From: Syntrophomonadaceae bacterium
Lineage (GTDB): Bacteria; Bacillota_D; Dethiobacteria; DTU022; UBA8154
Direction of reading: 5' to 3'
Assembly (NCBI GenBank): GCA_007120815.1
Contig: SKMY01000128.1
Location: forward strand, 1 to 6,802
DNA length: 6,802 nt
Shown here: one piece after another, positions 1 through 6,293 of the stretch
Position numbering within the stretch: position 1 is the stretch's first letter
How the letters are laid out: the number at the start of each line of letters is the position of its first letter
Program-made: the position numbers and the translations under genes
The notes under the pieces: generated by a model
What the model was told of the DNA's origin: nothing
The model's database searches: none
What the model saw: the letters and a program-made list of their open reading frames with translations, nothing else

Positions 1-150
1 GGAGAGACCACCAAAGACGGTACATACACCCTGGAAACCGTTAACTGCGTTGGTGCATGCGCCCTGGGACCCTTAGTGACTATTGACGGCCAATACCACG
101 GCCAGTTAACTCCGGTAAAGGCTGAAAAGTTATTGGGGAGGAAGCCATGA
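1..150 (+). CDS. NuoE-like [2Fe-2S] thioredoxin-fold subunit, C-terminal end (partial)
   Basis: This is the last 49 codons of a gene that begins before the window; frame 1 is open from base 1 to the TGA at 148-150. The peptide carries V-N-C-V-G-A-C-A-L-G-P near residues 14-24. This is the second half of the four-cysteine [2Fe-2S] site of NuoE/HydC-type thioredoxin-like ferredoxins, and the ending (G-Q-L-T-P-V-K-A-E-K-L-L) is also typical of that family. The family shuttles electrons beside a NuoF-type flavoprotein, or takes part in flavin-based bifurcation in HydABC-like enzymes. Its stop overlaps the start of the next gene (ATGA), so the two are probably translationally coupled and made in equal amounts. 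The N-terminal helices and first two cysteines are out of view, so full length and exact subfamily cannot be judged. Confidence 0.9.
   Translation, partial: GETTKDGTYTLETVNCVGACALGPLVTIDGQYHGQLTPVKAEKLLGRKP
135..142 (+). promoter_or_regulatory. Ribosome binding site for the NuoF-like gene
   Basis: GGGGAGGA lies inside the end of the NuoE-like gene, with 5 bases between the GGAGG core and the ATG at 147. It supports this ATG as the start and fits coupled translation across the ATGA overlap. Confidence 0.75.
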
Positions 151-2006
151 ACAAACTTGCCAGCATTTCAGAACTGGAACAGTTTCGTAAATCTGTCTTA
201 GAAAATCAAATGCAGAACTCACGCCGGGTTTCTATTTGTTGCGGCACCGGCTGCCGGGCTTCGGGCGCACTGGAGGTTGTCCAGGCCTTAGAAAAAACCA
301 TGGAAGAGCATGGCGTAAAAACGTCGATTTCTACGAAGTTAACCGGGTGCCACGGCTTTTGTGAGCAAGGACCCCTGATGGTTATCTACCCCGAAAACGT
401 GCTTTACTGTAAAGTCAAAACAGAAGATGTCGAAGAGATCGTGCAAGAAACGTTCATTAAGGGTAACCGTATCGAACGGCTGCTCTACCAGGAACCCTCA
501 ACGGGTTTGCGAATTGCCCAAGAGGACCAGATCCCTTTTTACAAGGAACAAAAGCGCTTAATTATGGCCCGTAACGGCCAGATGGACCCGACCAGCCTGG
601 AGGATTACCTGGCCGTTGGGGGCTACAAAGCCGTGGCTAATGCTTTTAAGCATATGAGCCAGAATCAGATTATTGAGGAAGTTAAAATTGCTGGCCTGAG
701 AGGCCGGGGTGGAGGCGGTTTCCCCACGGGTACAAAGTGGGAAATCTGTATGCAGCAAGAGTCTCCTGAGAAGTACGTGATCTGTAATGCCGATGAAGGC
801 GACCCGGGTTGTTTCCAGGATCGCAGCCTGCTGGAAGGAAACCCGTACAGCATTCTGGAGGGAATGACCCTCGGATCCTTTGCCGTTGGTGCATCCAAAG
901 GTTATATCTACGTGCGCCACGAGTATCCCCTGGCCTTGAGCCACCTTGAAACCGCGATTAATCAAGCCAGGCGCCTAGGGTTGCTGGGAGAAAACATCCT
1001 GGGGACAGGATTCCATTTTGACCTGAGTATCTTCCGCGGTGGCGGTGCCTTTGTTTGCGGTGAAGAAACGGCGTTACTCAGTTCCATCGAGGGAATAACC
1101 GGTGAGCCTAATCCCAGGCCCCGTCCTCCATACCCTGCGGTGAGCGGTTTGTGGGGAAAACCCACGGTGATTAATAATGTGAAAACCTGGGCTACTGTAC
1201 CCCTCATTATCGAACACGGCGGGAAGTGGCACAGCGATATCGGGACTGAAAAAAGCAAAGGAACCATGATTTTCTCCCTCACCGGCCGGGTTAGAAACAC
1301 AGGCCTGGTTGAAGTGCCCATGGGCATTCCACTAAAAAAGCTGGTTATGGAGATCGGCGGGGGTATTCCTGGAGATAAAAAGCTAAAAGCCGTCCAAACC
1401 GGTGGCCCTGCCGGGGGTTGTATTCCAGAAGCCCTTTTGGATATTCCACTGGACTTTGAGAAATTAACCGAGGCCGGATCCATGATGGGCTCTGGCGGAA
1501 TGATCGTGATGGACGAAACCACCTGTATGGTGGACGTTGCCCGGTATTTCTTGTCTTTTACCCAGGATGAATCTTGCGGAAAATGTAACCCGTGCCGGGA
1601 AGGCAGCCGGCAAATGCTGTTGCTCCTGGAAGAGATCACGAGAGGCCAGGGCAGACCCGAACACATCCAGTTAATTGAAGAGATTGCCGCCAGCATGCAG
1701 GACGGTGCCCTTTGTGCCCTGGGCAAACTTGCACCCAACCCGGTATTAACGACACTACAATATTTTTCAGATGAATACATGGCGCATATTGAGGAAAAGA
1801 AATGCCCTGCCGGTGTGTGCAAGGAACTGATCAGCTATATCATCGACCCTGAGACATGCACAGGGTGCGGACGCTGTAAAAAAGCTTGCCCGGTAAGGGC
1901 CATTGAGGGACAGCCTGAAGCAACCCATGGGATCGATCAGAGCCTCTGCACGCGCTGTGGGGCCTGCCTGGACGACTGCCGTTTTCAGGCCATTTCTGTG
2001 TTGTAG
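147..2006 (+). CDS. NuoF/HydB/HndC-like NAD(P)H-binding flavoprotein subunit with N- and C-terminal Fe-S domains
   Basis: This is a cytoplasmic 619-aa subunit expected to bind NAD(P)H and FMN and to distribute electrons among Fe-S clusters. The domains in order are as follows. An N-terminal thioredoxin-like [2Fe-2S] domain has C31, C36, C68 and C72. The FMN/NADH-binding NuoF core has the glycine-rich loop R-G-R-G-G-G-G-F-P-T-G at about 185-195, A-D-E-G-D-P-G at 215-221 and G-G-G-A-F-V-C-G-E-E-T-A at 298-309. An SLBB-like stretch follows, then the NuoF [4Fe-4S] site C477/C480/C483 with C523. A C-terminal two-cluster ferredoxin has C571/574/577/581 and C601/604/607/611. This layout matches HydB of bifurcating hydrogenases and HndC of NADP-reducing hydrogenase, and is longer than respiratory NuoF (about 430-450 aa). 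No cluster ligand is missing. The neighbours (NuoE-like, HoxU-like, CooS) suggest it links pyridine nucleotides to CO dehydrogenase. NAD versus NADP preference cannot be read from the sequence. Confidence 0.95.
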   Translation: MNKLASISELEQFRKSVLENQMQNSRRVSICCGTGCRASGALEVVQALEKTMEEHGVKTSISTKLTGCHGFCEQGPLMVIYPENVLYCKVKTEDVEEIVQETFIKGNRIERLLYQEPSTGLRIAQEDQIPFYKEQKRLIMARNGQMDPTSLEDYLAVGGYKAVANAFKHMSQNQIIEEVKIAGLRGRGGGGFPTGTKWEICMQQESPEKYVICNADEGDPGCFQDRSLLEGNPYSILEGMTLGSFAVGASKGYIYVRHEYPLALSHLETAINQARRLGLLGENILGTGFHFDLSIFRGGGAFVCGEETALLSSIEGITGEPNPRPRPPYPAVSGLWGKPTVINNVKTWATVPLIIEHGGKWHSDIGTEKSKGTMIFSLTGRVRNTGLVEVPMGIPLKKLVMEIGGGIPGDKKLKAVQTGGPAGGCIPEALLDIPLDFEKLTEAGSMMGSGGMIVMDETTCMVDVARYFLSFTQDESCGKCNPCREGSRQMLLLLEEITRGQGRPEHIQLIEEIAASMQDGALCALGKLAPNPVLTTLQYFSDEYMAHIEEKKCPAGVCKELISYIIDPETCTGCGRCKKACPVRAIEGQPEATHGIDQSLCTRCGACLDDCRFQAISVL

Positions 2007-2009
2007 GAG
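2005..2009 (+). promoter_or_regulatory. Shine-Dalgarno that decides the start of the HoxU-like gene
   Basis: AGGAG overlaps the preceding TAG stop and runs into the first base of the upstream in-frame GTG at 2009, so it cannot serve that codon. It sits 8 bases before the in-frame TTG at 2018, which is ideal spacing. No other purine-rich stretch precedes the GTG. The TTG is therefore the preferred start. Confidence 0.65.
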
Positions 2010-2017
2010 TGAGTAAA

Positions 2018-2806
2018 TTGGAACTTACTATAAATGGAAAACCAATTAAGCTTGAAACCGGGGATCAGATAAGTATATTAAATCTCGCCAGGGCAAATGG
2101 TATTTCCATTCCAACCCTCTGCCACCACCCATCCCTGGAGCCTTTTGGATCTTGCCGCCTTTGCACTGTCGAAATTGTGCAAAAGGGCCGGGTCAAACTG
2201 GACACGGCCTGCACCCATCCGGCAGAAGACGGCCTGGTCGTGGATACCAACTCTCTTCGAGTTAAACGGGTTCGTAAAATGGTTTTATCATTTTTCCTGG
2301 CCCGATGTCCTGAAGTTCAGCTATTAAAAGATTTAGCAAACAACTTGGAAATCAGCCCGCTTACCCTGCCTTATCAACGATCCAGCAATGAGAAATGTAT
2401 CCTATGCGGTCGCTGCGTGCGGGTCTGCCGGGAAGTGATTGGAAAGCGGGCCATTAGTTTCGCTTTTCGAGGGGAGGCGCGCAGGCCTTCTTCGCCTTAC
2501 GGGAGCCAGGCGGAGGATTGCATTGGCTGCACAGCATGTGAATTCGTCTGCCCCACCGGGGCCGTCCTGGTTCAAAAAAACAAAGATTCCATTTCTATTG
2601 ACCCCTGGAATACCGAAGTACCTTTGCTGACCTGTTCCGGCTGCGGAAACAGTCTGACCACTCAAAAAGCGGCGGATCATTTATTAAAAAATAATAAATT
2701 GAAGTTGCCCGAGACATCCAGCTTGTTGTGCGAGAAATGTCGCAGAAAAGAAACCATCCGACTGGTGGAAAAACTCCCCAAACCAAAAGTTCGGGGGATT
2801 CGTTAA
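2018..2806 (+). CDS. HoxU/NuoG-N-terminus-like Fe-S electron-transfer subunit with C-terminal CxxC pairs
   Basis: This is a 262-aa protein from TTG at 2018; a GTG at 2009 would add three residues but lacks a usable ribosome site. Residues 1-75 form a plant-type [2Fe-2S] ferredoxin domain with ligands C35, C46, C49 and C65. Residues about 120-185 hold two [4Fe-4S] motifs, C127/130/133/137 and C168/171/174/178, spaced as in HydA, HoxU and NuoG. The intervening segment, where NuoG and HydA carry a His-Cys-Cys-Cys [4Fe-4S] site, reads L-A-R-C-P-E-V-Q and has only one cysteine, so that cluster is probably absent. The C-terminal tail has two CxxC pairs (C206/C209 and C238/C241), resembling a small zinc-ribbon or metal site. 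There is no hydrogenase H-cluster domain and no molybdopterin domain. It most likely wires the flavoprotein upstream to the CO dehydrogenase downstream. It is cytoplasmic, with no signal or membrane segment. Confidence 0.88.
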   Translation: MELTINGKPIKLETGDQISILNLARANGISIPTLCHHPSLEPFGSCRLCTVEIVQKGRVKLDTACTHPAEDGLVVDTNSLRVKRVRKMVLSFFLARCPEVQLLKDLANNLEISPLTLPYQRSSNEKCILCGRCVRVCREVIGKRAISFAFRGEARRPSSPYGSQAEDCIGCTACEFVCPTGAVLVQKNKDSISIDPWNTEVPLLTCSGCGNSLTTQKAADHLLKNNKLKLPETSSLLCEKCRRKETIRLVEKLPKPKVRGIR

Positions 2807-2820
2807 TTTAAACATCATTT

Positions 2821-2829
2821 AGGGAGGGG
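2821..2829 (+). promoter_or_regulatory. Ribosome binding site for cooS
   Basis: AGGGAGGGG precedes the ATG at 2839 in the 32-base gap after the HoxU-like gene. It is a strong purine-rich match to the 16S rRNA 3' end. The spacing from the GGGAGG core is slightly long (about 11 bases). Confidence 0.7.
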
Positions 2830-2838
2830 AAAGACAGC

Positions 2839-4752
2839 ATGGACAAAGAGTCTTTAGCCAAAAAAAGCATAGATCCGGCTTCCCAGTTGATGATTCAAAA
2901 AGCGCAAAAGGAAAATGTGGAAACCATTTGGGACCGTTATGAGCAGCAGGAGCCCCAGTGTGGTTTTGGAGAGTTAGGCGTGTGCTGCCGGCACTGCCTG
3001 CAGGGGCCCTGCCGCATCAACCCCTTTGGCGAAGAGCCTAAAACAGGCATCTGCGGTGCCAGCGCTGATACCATGGTCGCCCGCGGGCTGGACCGGGCAA
3101 TTGCAGCAGGCACGGCTGCCCACTCGGGCCACGCAAAGCACCTGGCACATACGATGAAAAAAATGGCCAAAGGCGACGCGAAAGATTATCGCATTACCGA
3201 TCCGGCAAAGCTGCACGCTGTCGCCAACCGGATGGGCATTGTCACTGAAGGGAAAGAAGACATGGAGATTGCCCTGGAACTGGCCCAGGCCGCCCTGGCC
3301 GATTTTCATGAAAAAGATACCCCGGTCATGTGGGCAGCCACAACCGTTACCAAGGGGCGTGTAGAGGTTCTCTCCAAGCTTGGGCTCGTGCCATTGGGTA
3401 TTGACCACGAAATATCTGAAATCATGCACCGTACTCTTTATGGCGTGGACGCCGACCCGGTTAATTTGCTGCTCGGGGGGCTCCGCTGCGGTGTCGCCGA
3501 TCTGGCGGGATGCTACATGGGAACCGACCTTTCCGATATTCTCTTTGGTACCCCCCAGCCTGTTGTCAGTGAAGCGAATTTGGGCACCCTTAAGGCAGAG
3601 GCTGTTAATATCGCCCTGCACGGTCACAACCCCGTACTCTCCGATATGATCGTATCTGTAGCCAAAACCATGGAAGAAGAAGCCAAAAACGCCGGTGCTG
3701 CAGGCATTAACCTGGTGGGGATCTGCTGTACCGGCAACGAAGTGATGATGCGCCACGGAATCCCATCCTGCACCCATTCTGTCAGCCAGGAAATGGCCCT
3801 GGTTACCGGTGCACTGGATGCCATGGTAGTGGATTACCAGTGCATTATGCCTTCCGTCGCCACGGTAGCGGAATGCACAGGCACCCCCATTATTACCACC
3901 ATGGATATGGCCAAGATCCCCGGTGCTAAACATTTACCCTTCTCCGAGGAAACAGCATCGGAAAACGCCCGTGAAGCCATCCGCATAGCCATCAACAATT
4001 TTACCCGTCGAAAAGGAAAGCCGGTGGACATACCCGACATTAAAAGCGCTGTAGTAGCAGGATTCTCTACAGAAGCCATTGTCGGAGCCCTTGCGAAGGT
4101 TAATGCCGATGACCCGTTAAAGCCCCTGGTGGACAACATTGCCTCGGGAACGATTAAAGGAGTCTGCCTCTTTGCCGGCTGCAATAATGTAAAAGTACCA
4201 CAAGACCACAACTTTATTGAAATGGCAAAAATTCTGCTCAAAAACAATGTGCTGATCCTGGCAACCGGGTGTGGCGCAGGTGCATTGATGCGCCATGGCT
4301 TTATGGATCCGGTCAACACCCCTGCCCTGTGTGGAGATGGGTTAAAGGCGGTTTTAACAGCTATCGGCGAAGCCAATAACCTGGGAGGCCCGCTTCCCCC
4401 GGTGCTGCATATGGGTTCTTGTGTGGATAATTCCAGGGCCGTTGCTGTGGCTGTTGCCGTCGCCAACAAGTTGGGTGTAGATACGGACAAACTACCTGTT
4501 GTGGCTTCCGCGCCCGAGGCGGTTTCAGAAAAAGCTGTATCGATTGGTTCCTATGCTGTAGCGGCCGGGCTGCCTACCCATGTCGGTGTCATGCTACCGG
4601 TGTTGGGCGGACCCCTGGCTGTAGAAATCCTAACAGATAAAGTCAAGGACCTGACCGGTGGCTACTTCATTGTTGACCTGGATCCAAAATCCGCAGCAAA
4701 CAAGCTTTTGGCCGCTATTGAAGAACGCCGGAAAGGGCTGGGGCTTGGATAG
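2839..4752 (+). CDS. cooS: Anaerobic Ni-Fe carbon monoxide dehydrogenase catalytic subunit (CooS)
   Basis: This is a 637-aa homodimeric enzyme interconverting CO + H2O and CO2 + 2 e- + 2 H+ at a NiFe4S4 C-cluster. All metal ligands are present, each two residues later than in my recollection of Carboxydothermus CODH-II numbering. The D-cluster has C41 and C49, and the B-cluster has C50, C53, C58 and C72. The C-cluster has H263 (in H-G-H-N-P), C297, C335, C448, C478 and C528. The proton-transfer histidines H95/H98/H101/H104, the C-cluster-adjacent D221 and the catalytic K565 are also in place. The constant offset and near-identical length indicate a complete, active enzyme of the CooS/CODH-II type rather than a degenerate hybrid-cluster relative. 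It has no AcsB partner here, so it need not belong to acetyl-CoA synthase. It is last in an operon of NuoE-, NuoF- and HoxU-like subunits, suggesting NAD(P)H rather than a CooF/Ech route for its electrons. No cooC maturation gene follows. Confidence 0.97.
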   Translation: MDKESLAKKSIDPASQLMIQKAQKENVETIWDRYEQQEPQCGFGELGVCCRHCLQGPCRINPFGEEPKTGICGASADTMVARGLDRAIAAGTAAHSGHAKHLAHTMKKMAKGDAKDYRITDPAKLHAVANRMGIVTEGKEDMEIALELAQAALADFHEKDTPVMWAATTVTKGRVEVLSKLGLVPLGIDHEISEIMHRTLYGVDADPVNLLLGGLRCGVADLAGCYMGTDLSDILFGTPQPVVSEANLGTLKAEAVNIALHGHNPVLSDMIVSVAKTMEEEAKNAGAAGINLVGICCTGNEVMMRHGIPSCTHSVSQEMALVTGALDAMVVDYQCIMPSVATVAECTGTPIITTMDMAKIPGAKHLPFSEETASENAREAIRIAINNFTRRKGKPVDIPDIKSAVVAGFSTEAIVGALAKVNADDPLKPLVDNIASGTIKGVCLFAGCNNVKVPQDHNFIEMAKILLKNNVLILATGCGAGALMRHGFMDPVNTPALCGDGLKAVLTAIGEANNLGGPLPPVLHMGSCVDNSRAVAVAVAVANKLGVDTDKLPVVASAPEAVSEKAVSIGSYAVAAGLPTHVGVMLPVLGGPLAVEILTDKVKDLTGGYFIVDLDPKSAANKLLAAIEERRKGLGLG

Positions 4753-4759
4753 CATGAAA

Positions 4760-4893
4760 CCAGCGTTTCTGCATCCCTAAGCTGGGATATTAATTGTCCT
4801 TACGGACCCGTGCAGAAGCCGACGTCAGCTCTGGACAGGATTAAATGGCCATGCATCGGCAACCACGGCGTACTTTGTATCACAGCTTACGCC
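4760..4893 (-). ncRNA. Candidate structured RNA between cooS and the convergent gene
   Basis: No gene is apparent here, yet the stretch holds consecutive inverted repeats. TTCTGCA (4767-4773) pairs with TGCAGAA (4811-4817). Enclosed within that stem are ATCCC/GGGAT (4773-4777 with 4784-4788) and GTCC/GGAC (4796-4799 with 4804-4807). Beside it are GCCGA/TCGGC (4818-4822 with 4856-4860) and GGCGTA/TACGCC (4867-4872 with 4888-4893). CCAGC (4760-4764) could also pair with GCTGG (4781-4785), as an alternative or pseudoknot. Read on the minus strand, the GTCC/GGAC hairpin is capped by GTAA, a GNRA tetraloop; on the plus strand it is UUAC. This favours minus-strand transcription, but the stretch could equally be the 3' UTR of cooS. 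I do not recognise a known RNA family. Confidence 0.35.
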
Positions 4894-4934
4894 CAATGTA
4901 GCCGTTAGTCAGGCCTGTCTTCGCCCGCTGTTAT

Positions 4935-4978
4935 CAAAAACAAAAGCCATGGATACGGTTTAACCGTACCCATGGCTT
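4935..4978 (-). terminator. Intrinsic terminator of the RlpA-like gene
   Basis: A 15-bp stem with one A-C mismatch pairs 4944-4958 (AAGCCATGG-A-TACGG) with 4964-4978, around a TTTAA loop. On the minus strand it is followed by TTTTGTTTTT and lies about 26 bases after the stop of the RlpA-like gene. On the plus strand there is no T tract, so it is unlikely to be a regular terminator for cooS. Confidence 0.85.
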
Positions 4979-5003
4979 ACTGGTTTCATATGTCAACAAG
5001 CGG

Positions 5004-5981
5004 CTAGTTTTCTTTTACAACTTTTAATTCTACCTCACCAACACCTATGGACCGGGTAAGCCCAATCTCATATGCTGAAGTGCGAGACAAGTCAATAATA
5101 CGGTCAGGATGTCGCACCTGGCAGGGACCCCTGTCATTAATTCGCACCCAGATGCTCTTTCCCGTTCTTGTAAATGTAACCTCCACCATGGTGTTAAAAG
5201 GCAGGGTTGGATGGGCAGCCGTGTAGGCATGTTTATTATAGATTTCCCCGCTGGCCGTTCTTCTCCCGTGGAAAATACCTCCGTATGAGGTGGCTTTTCC
5301 TGTCTCATAATAAACTATCCGGGTATTTTGCTCAAGTGCTTTACGAACATCCTCTGACATACCAGCTACATAATTTAAGTCACCAAAGCACATGAAGGGG
5401 CCATTTTCTTCCCGGTGTCTGATCATTGTCCTGGCAATATGCTCATCTATCCCGTGTAAAACCAGCAGTTCCCAAAAGGTTGCTGTGTTAATATCAATTT
5501 TTTCTGTTGGTTGATTAATGAACAGCTCAGGCTGGTTTTCAATATTTACGGGAACACTTTCATTATCACTGGTAATGGCAATGGTTTTTGTTAAATCGTC
5601 CCACTTAACAAAACCACCCAGGGATTCAACGGTAGGACGTAGCGGGGCAAACGTCCTGTTTTGTATTTTAAGGGTTGGTATTTCTTCTTCATGATCATAA
5701 ATCCCCTCTTTCAAGTCTGTATCTTCGGTTACAAATATGATTTTTTTATCCCCATAAATTCCCAGGGCCAGTTCGTTTTCACTGTCCCAGGTGACTTGTG
5801 CATTTAACGCTTCAAGCAGTGGACGTACAGGAACTATTGTTTGGTTATCGTGTATAAATGGTGGAACACCTAACCATACTTCCTCATCGTTAATGGTAAT
5901 GCCAACCTCCCCGGCTATAACTGCCCCAGAAAAGGCCATCAGTATCACCAGTGCCGTTGCAAGGATAATTGTCTTACGCAT
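5004..5981 (-). CDS. Exported RlpA-like double-psi beta-barrel protein with copper-amine-oxidase-like N-terminal and helix-hairpin-helix domains
   Basis: This is a 325-aa secreted or cell-wall protein from ATG at 5981; a TTG 7 codons earlier lies upstream of the AAAGGGG ribosome site and is rejected. Residues 1-23 form a signal peptide (M-R-K, a hydrophobic core, then A-V-I-A before G-E-V). Residues about 27-137 hold two copies of the repeat type in copper-amine-oxidase N-terminal domains (V-P-V-R-P-L-L-E-A-L and F-A-P-L-R-P-T-V-E-S-L), usually a surface or wall-associated module. Residues about 160-215 resemble a ComEA/T2SK helix-hairpin-helix (I-D-I-N-T-A, then F-G-D-L). Residues about 231-323 are an RlpA-like domain: A-T-S-Y-G-G-I-F-H-G-R, T-A-S-G-E, T-A-A-H-P-T-L-P-F, N-D-R-G-P and I-I-D-L-S. 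The conserved Glu, His and Asp of RlpA lytic transglycosylases are at E246, H257 and D283. A peptidoglycan-remodelling role is inferred, not shown. It has its own promoter and terminator. Confidence 0.92.
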   Translation of the reverse strand: MRKTIILATALVILMAFSGAVIAGEVGITINDEEVWLGVPPFIHDNQTIVPVRPLLEALNAQVTWDSENELALGIYGDKKIIFVTEDTDLKEGIYDHEEEIPTLKIQNRTFAPLRPTVESLGGFVKWDDLTKTIAITSDNESVPVNIENQPELFINQPTEKIDINTATFWELLVLHGIDEHIARTMIRHREENGPFMCFGDLNYVAGMSEDVRKALEQNTRIVYYETGKATSYGGIFHGRRTASGEIYNKHAYTAAHPTLPFNTMVEVTFTRTGKSIWVRINDRGPCQVRHPDRIIDLSRTSAYEIGLTRSIGVGEVELKVVKEN

Positions 5982-5992
5982 AAAAATTAAAA

Positions 5993-5999
5993 CCCCTTT
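5993..5999 (-). promoter_or_regulatory. Ribosome binding site of the RlpA-like gene
   Basis: AAAGGGG on the minus strand lies 11 bases upstream of the ATG at 5981. It falls downstream of the alternative TTG at 6002, so it can only serve the ATG. Confidence 0.6.
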
Positions 6000-6057
6000 C
6001 AAATTTTAAAACGTCTTAACAATTTGGACATACTAATTTATATTCTACGGTACCCAG

Positions 6058-6070
6058 GAATAGACTATTC
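6058..6070. repeat. 13-base perfect inverted repeat in the leader of the RlpA-like gene
   Basis: GAATAG-A-CTATTC is a perfect dyad with a single central base, about 28 bases downstream of the -10 box at 6098-6103. The one-base centre makes it a poor hairpin and a plausible protein-binding site. No regulator can be named. Confidence 0.35.
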
Positions 6071-6097
6071 TTCTAAAGTCTTCATCCTTAACTGTAT

Positions 6098-6126
6098 ATT
6101 ATACTAAAAATATGAGTAAAAGCCAA
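6098..6126 (-). promoter_or_regulatory. Sigma-A-type promoter for the RlpA-like gene
   Basis: On the minus strand, TTGGCT (6126-6121) and a perfect TATAAT (6103-6098) are separated by 17 bases. Transcription would start near 6091, giving a leader of about 110 bases. The -35 matches the consensus at four of six positions. Confidence 0.65.
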
Positions 6127-6130
6127 GAAA

Positions 6131-6163
6131 AAATAAAAAACATCTCAACAAGTGAGATGTTTT
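6131..6163 (-). terminator. Intrinsic terminator downstream of the small riboswitch-controlled gene
   Basis: An 11-bp perfect stem pairs AAAACATCTCA (6137-6147) with TGAGATGTTTT (6153-6163) around a 5-base loop. On the minus strand, TTTTTTATTTTTT follows the TGAGATG core. It sits just before the promoter of the RlpA-like gene and would insulate it from read-through. The plus-strand tail is only TTTT. Confidence 0.75.
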
Positions 6164-6250
6164 AAGAATAAAAAAACATGTGAAAAATATTAAGTTATTT
6201 TAACAAAAAATCAAAAACTAACAACCCTGAGGGCTATATCCCCAAAAATT

Positions 6251-6293
6251 AAAAAATCCCCTGATTATCAGCGCCTTTCACTGCTGACGGGGA
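6251..6293 (-). terminator. Probable first terminator of the small gene, overlapping its stop
   Basis: On the minus strand TCCCC (6293-6289) pairs with GGGGA (6261-6257), enclosing TCAGC/GCTGA (6287-6283 with 6272-6268). TTTTTT (6256-6251), then AA and TTTTT, follow directly. The stem is interrupted by internal loops, so it is weaker than the hairpin at 6137-6163. Confidence 0.5.

Noticed and set aside
962..1822. Long minus-strand open frame (286 codons) opposite the flavoprotein gene
   Set aside because: It lies wholly antisense to a well-supported NuoF-like gene, its protein is proline- and serine-rich with no domain, and it has no credible ribosome site. It is a codon-bias shadow.
2974..3933. 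Minus-strand open frame of 319 codons opposite cooS
   Set aside because: The cooS frame has every cofactor ligand in register. The antisense product is rich in His, Gly and Cys with no recognisable fold, as expected of a shadow.
3834..4490. Minus-strand open frame of 218 codons opposite the 3' half of cooS
   Set aside because: It is antisense to conserved C-cluster regions and has no domain or ribosome site.
4944..4978. Hairpin considered as the terminator of the CODH operon on the plus strand
   Set aside because: It has no T tract on the plus strand and lies about 190 bases after cooS. The T-rich tail is on the minus strand, so it belongs to the convergent gene.
5982..6002. Upstream TTG start that would add seven residues to the RlpA-like protein
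   Set aside because: The ribosome site AAAGGGG falls inside this extension, and the signal peptide begins properly at the ATG (M-R-K then the hydrophobic core).
5791..6009. Plus-strand open frame of 72 codons across the start of the RlpA-like gene
   Set aside because: It is antisense to the signal peptide and first domain of a clearly supported gene, and it has no promoter or ribosome site.
6224..6233. CCCTGAGGG mini-hairpin between the small gene and the RlpA-like gene
   Set aside because: It has only three G-C pairs around a three-base loop, too weak to call as a terminator despite T-rich sequence after it on the minus strand.
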